DNA of 6,988 bases, taken from contig JAOZGF010000026.1 in assembly GCA_027491845.1 (NCBI GenBank), positions 1-6,988 of the forward strand, given 5' to 3'. The stretch comes from Thermoproteota archaeon. GTDB taxonomy: Archaea > Korarchaeota > JAOZGF01. Shown here piece by piece: positions 6,194 through 6,988 of the stretch. The position numbers and the translations under genes were made by a program. The notes beneath the pieces are model-generated. The model was not told the DNA's origin. It saw nothing but the letters and a program-made list of their open reading frames with translations, and did not search any database. How positions within the stretch are numbered: the first letter of the stretch is position 1; each line of letters begins with the position of its first letter.

Positions 6194-6210
6194 CCAGAAT
6201 TACTCACCGC

Positions 6211-6222
6211 AAAAAATAAAAG
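6211..6222 (+). promoter_or_regulatory. Candidate BRE/TATA element of the zincin gene
   Basis: AAAAAATAAAAG preceded by CCGC. Initiation about 25 bases downstream, near 6243-6247, would give a very short leader before the ATG at 6257 that still includes most of the GAGG site. The same 12-mer occurs at 6885-6896 before the next gene. Confidence 0.4.
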
Positions 6223-6256
6223 TCCAGCTAGTTAATCCTTTACCTAGAGGATGTAT

Positions 6257-6766
6257 ATGTTCAGTATAGAGGAAAACCAGAGATCCCTTGAAAACTGCGA
6301 CGGATACACATGCATTTTTAGGTTGGTTAAGCAAGCAGTATGGAGCGTTCTGTCAAGGGAAAGGGCAGGCATCTCGCTTGGCCTGCAAGAAATACCTTAC
6401 ATGGTGCTTGCCTACCATCACATTGGGTCAAATTACATAATAATAAACAAGGTTGCCTTAGAGATCGTTAAAAAAACAAATGACAAAAAACTAATAAACT
6501 CTTATTTGTTCGTTGTTTTACTGCATGAATACCTCCATTCACTGGGGGCTACTGAGGAACTTGCAAGGAAGCTTGCCATAAAGATAACTAAGAACTTCCT
6601 TGGAAAAAACCATCCAGCCTTTGAAATGGCCTCGAAAGGATTTGAAAAGTTTTTCCCTGAACTCTCCAAGATACCTTTCATCCTTGACGCTTCAACTTTA
6701 CCGTCCAATGAAAAAATAGAGATAATTAAGAATTTCAGGGATACACAGCTAGACTACATAGTTTAA
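6257..6766 (+). CDS. Putative archaeal zinc metalloprotease (HEXXH zincin, metzincin-like), uncharacterised
   Basis: 169 residues from ATG 6257, which has GAGG six bases upstream; ATG 6251 abuts that site and is less likely. Residues 88-101 contain LLHEYLHSLGATEE: H90, E91 and H94 form the HEXXH zinc motif. The continuation HExxHxxGxxE mirrors the metzincin consensus HExxHxxGxxH/D, with E100 in the third-ligand position. H119 (KNHPAFEMA) is another possible ligand, and M124 could correspond to the metzincin Met-turn. The segment SNYIIIN at 58-64 looks like the edge strand preceding the active-site helix. The Cys pattern of archaemetzincins is absent; the two cysteines (14, 19) lie near the N-terminus. 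There is no signal peptide, so it is presumably cytoplasmic. Family resemblance to conserved archaeal HEYLH proteins is from memory; substrate and activity are unknown. Confidence 0.78.
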   Translation: MFSIEENQRSLENCDGYTCIFRLVKQAVWSVLSRERAGISLGLQEIPYMVLAYHHIGSNYIIINKVALEIVKKTNDKKLINSYLFVVLLHEYLHSLGATEELARKLAIKITKNFLGKNHPAFEMASKGFEKFFPELSKIPFILDASTLPSNEKIEIIKNFRDTQLDYIV

Positions 6767-6772
6767 CTCTCA

Positions 6773-6802
6773 TTAATTTTCATTAACCCTTTTCCTTCTT
6801 TT
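6773..6802 (+). terminator. Pyrimidine-rich terminator candidate after the zincin gene
   Basis: A T/C-rich run (TTAATTTTCATT, then CCCTTTTCCTTCTTTT) starts a few bases after the stop codon. Archaeal RNA polymerase terminates at such U-rich stretches without a hairpin. No inverted repeat precedes it. Confidence 0.4.
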
Positions 6803-6956
6803 ATGCCGCCTCAAAAGATTACAAACAAGTTTAAGTGTGCTGCGTCAGGGACTGGGAAACACGATTCAAAGCGCTTAACAGGGAAAAAAATAAAAGCAAC
6901 TCTTGGGTAATTAACTTGCGAACGGCTTAAAAGGTGCTTCCAGGTGTCCCATCCAA
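6803..6956 (+). other. Intergenic stretch with TATA-like boxes for the right-edge gene
   Basis: No convincing gene is present. It contains two TATA-like elements, AAAAAATAAAAG at 6885-6896 and CTTAAAAG at 6926-6933, and two GGTG elements at 6933-6936 and 6943-6946. The second GGTG, within AGGTG ten bases before the ATG at 6957, is a plausible ribosome-binding site, which favours the upstream box. A 35-codon frame runs from ATG 6803 to TAA 6910 and encodes a lysine-rich peptide, but nothing resembling a ribosome-binding site precedes it. No tRNA fold was found on either strand. Confidence 0.35.
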
Positions 6957-6988
6957 ATGAAACTTGTTTTCATAGAACTAGATAAATT
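6957..6988 (+). CDS. Start of an unidentified gene, cut by the right edge
   Basis: ATG followed by ten readable codons (MKLVFIELDK) and open to the end. AGGTG at 6942-6946 lies ten bases upstream, and TATA-like boxes precede it. A hydrophobic strand right after the start is typical of a Rossmann-like or other alpha/beta domain, but ten residues are too few to name a family. It shares the strand with the zincin but is separated by 190 bp and a probable terminator. Confidence 0.45.
   Translation, partial: MKLVFIELDK

Noticed and set aside
6235..6252. ATCCT/AGGAT hairpin covering the GAGG site of the zincin gene
   Set aside because: The 5' arm lies upstream of the start site predicted from the TATA box, so it is probably not in the mRNA; a 5-bp match is also common by chance.
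6861..6885. tRNA-like T-loop (GATTCAAAG) in the right-hand intergenic region
   Set aside because: The flanking bases do not pair into a T stem and no acceptor or anticodon arm can be formed around it.

Overview
The window is a compact archaeal chromosome segment. Three things point that way: the gene set (FAU-1-type ribonuclease, archaeal phosphoglycolate phosphatase, ThrRS with the archaeal editing domain, archaeal MEMO1 homologue), TATA-like boxes upstream of genes instead of -35/-10 pairs, and GGAGGT/GGTGAT ribosome-binding sites combined with frequent TTG starts. Arginine codons are mostly AGG/AGA and the DNA is AT-leaning. The single-chain, cis-editing ThrRS argues against Sulfolobales, where catalysis and editing are on separate proteins. 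An uncultivated thermophilic lineage (Bathyarchaeia-like or another deep Thermoproteota/Korarchaeota-like group) would fit, but this is inference and no marker here fixes it.

Layout. Plus strand, 1-2095: a FAU-1 gene cut by the left edge, overlapped at its 3' end by a TTG-started phosphoglycolate phosphatase. Plus strand, 2148-2486: a small unrecognised protein with eight cysteines in two repeated units, preceded by its own TATA-like box and a hairpin that covers its Shine-Dalgarno site. It converges tail to tail, with 23 bp between stop codons, on the minus-strand pair thrS (2510-4351) and memo (4536-5378). These two are separated by a 184-bp gap holding an inverted repeat and a T-run on the thrS strand. 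A divergent 108-bp intergenic region with one nearly symmetric TATA box separates memo from a plus-strand secreted DJ-1/PfpI-family lipoprotein (5487-6134). Next comes a plus-strand putative zinc metalloprotease with a metzincin-like HExxHxxGxxE motif (6257-6766), then about 190 bp without a convincing gene, then the first codons of another plus-strand gene at the right edge.

Function. Most of the window is housekeeping: RNA processing (FAU-1), metabolite repair (phosphoglycolate phosphatase), translation (ThrRS) and a metal-binding enzyme-like protein of unknown physiological reaction (MEMO). I see no mobile element, CRISPR array, defence cassette or tRNA/rRNA gene. The less explained parts are the duplicated-Cys protein with its occluded ribosome-binding site, the zincin with Glu in the third-ligand position, the lipid-anchored DJ-1-like protein lacking the PfpI histidine, and the thrS leader.
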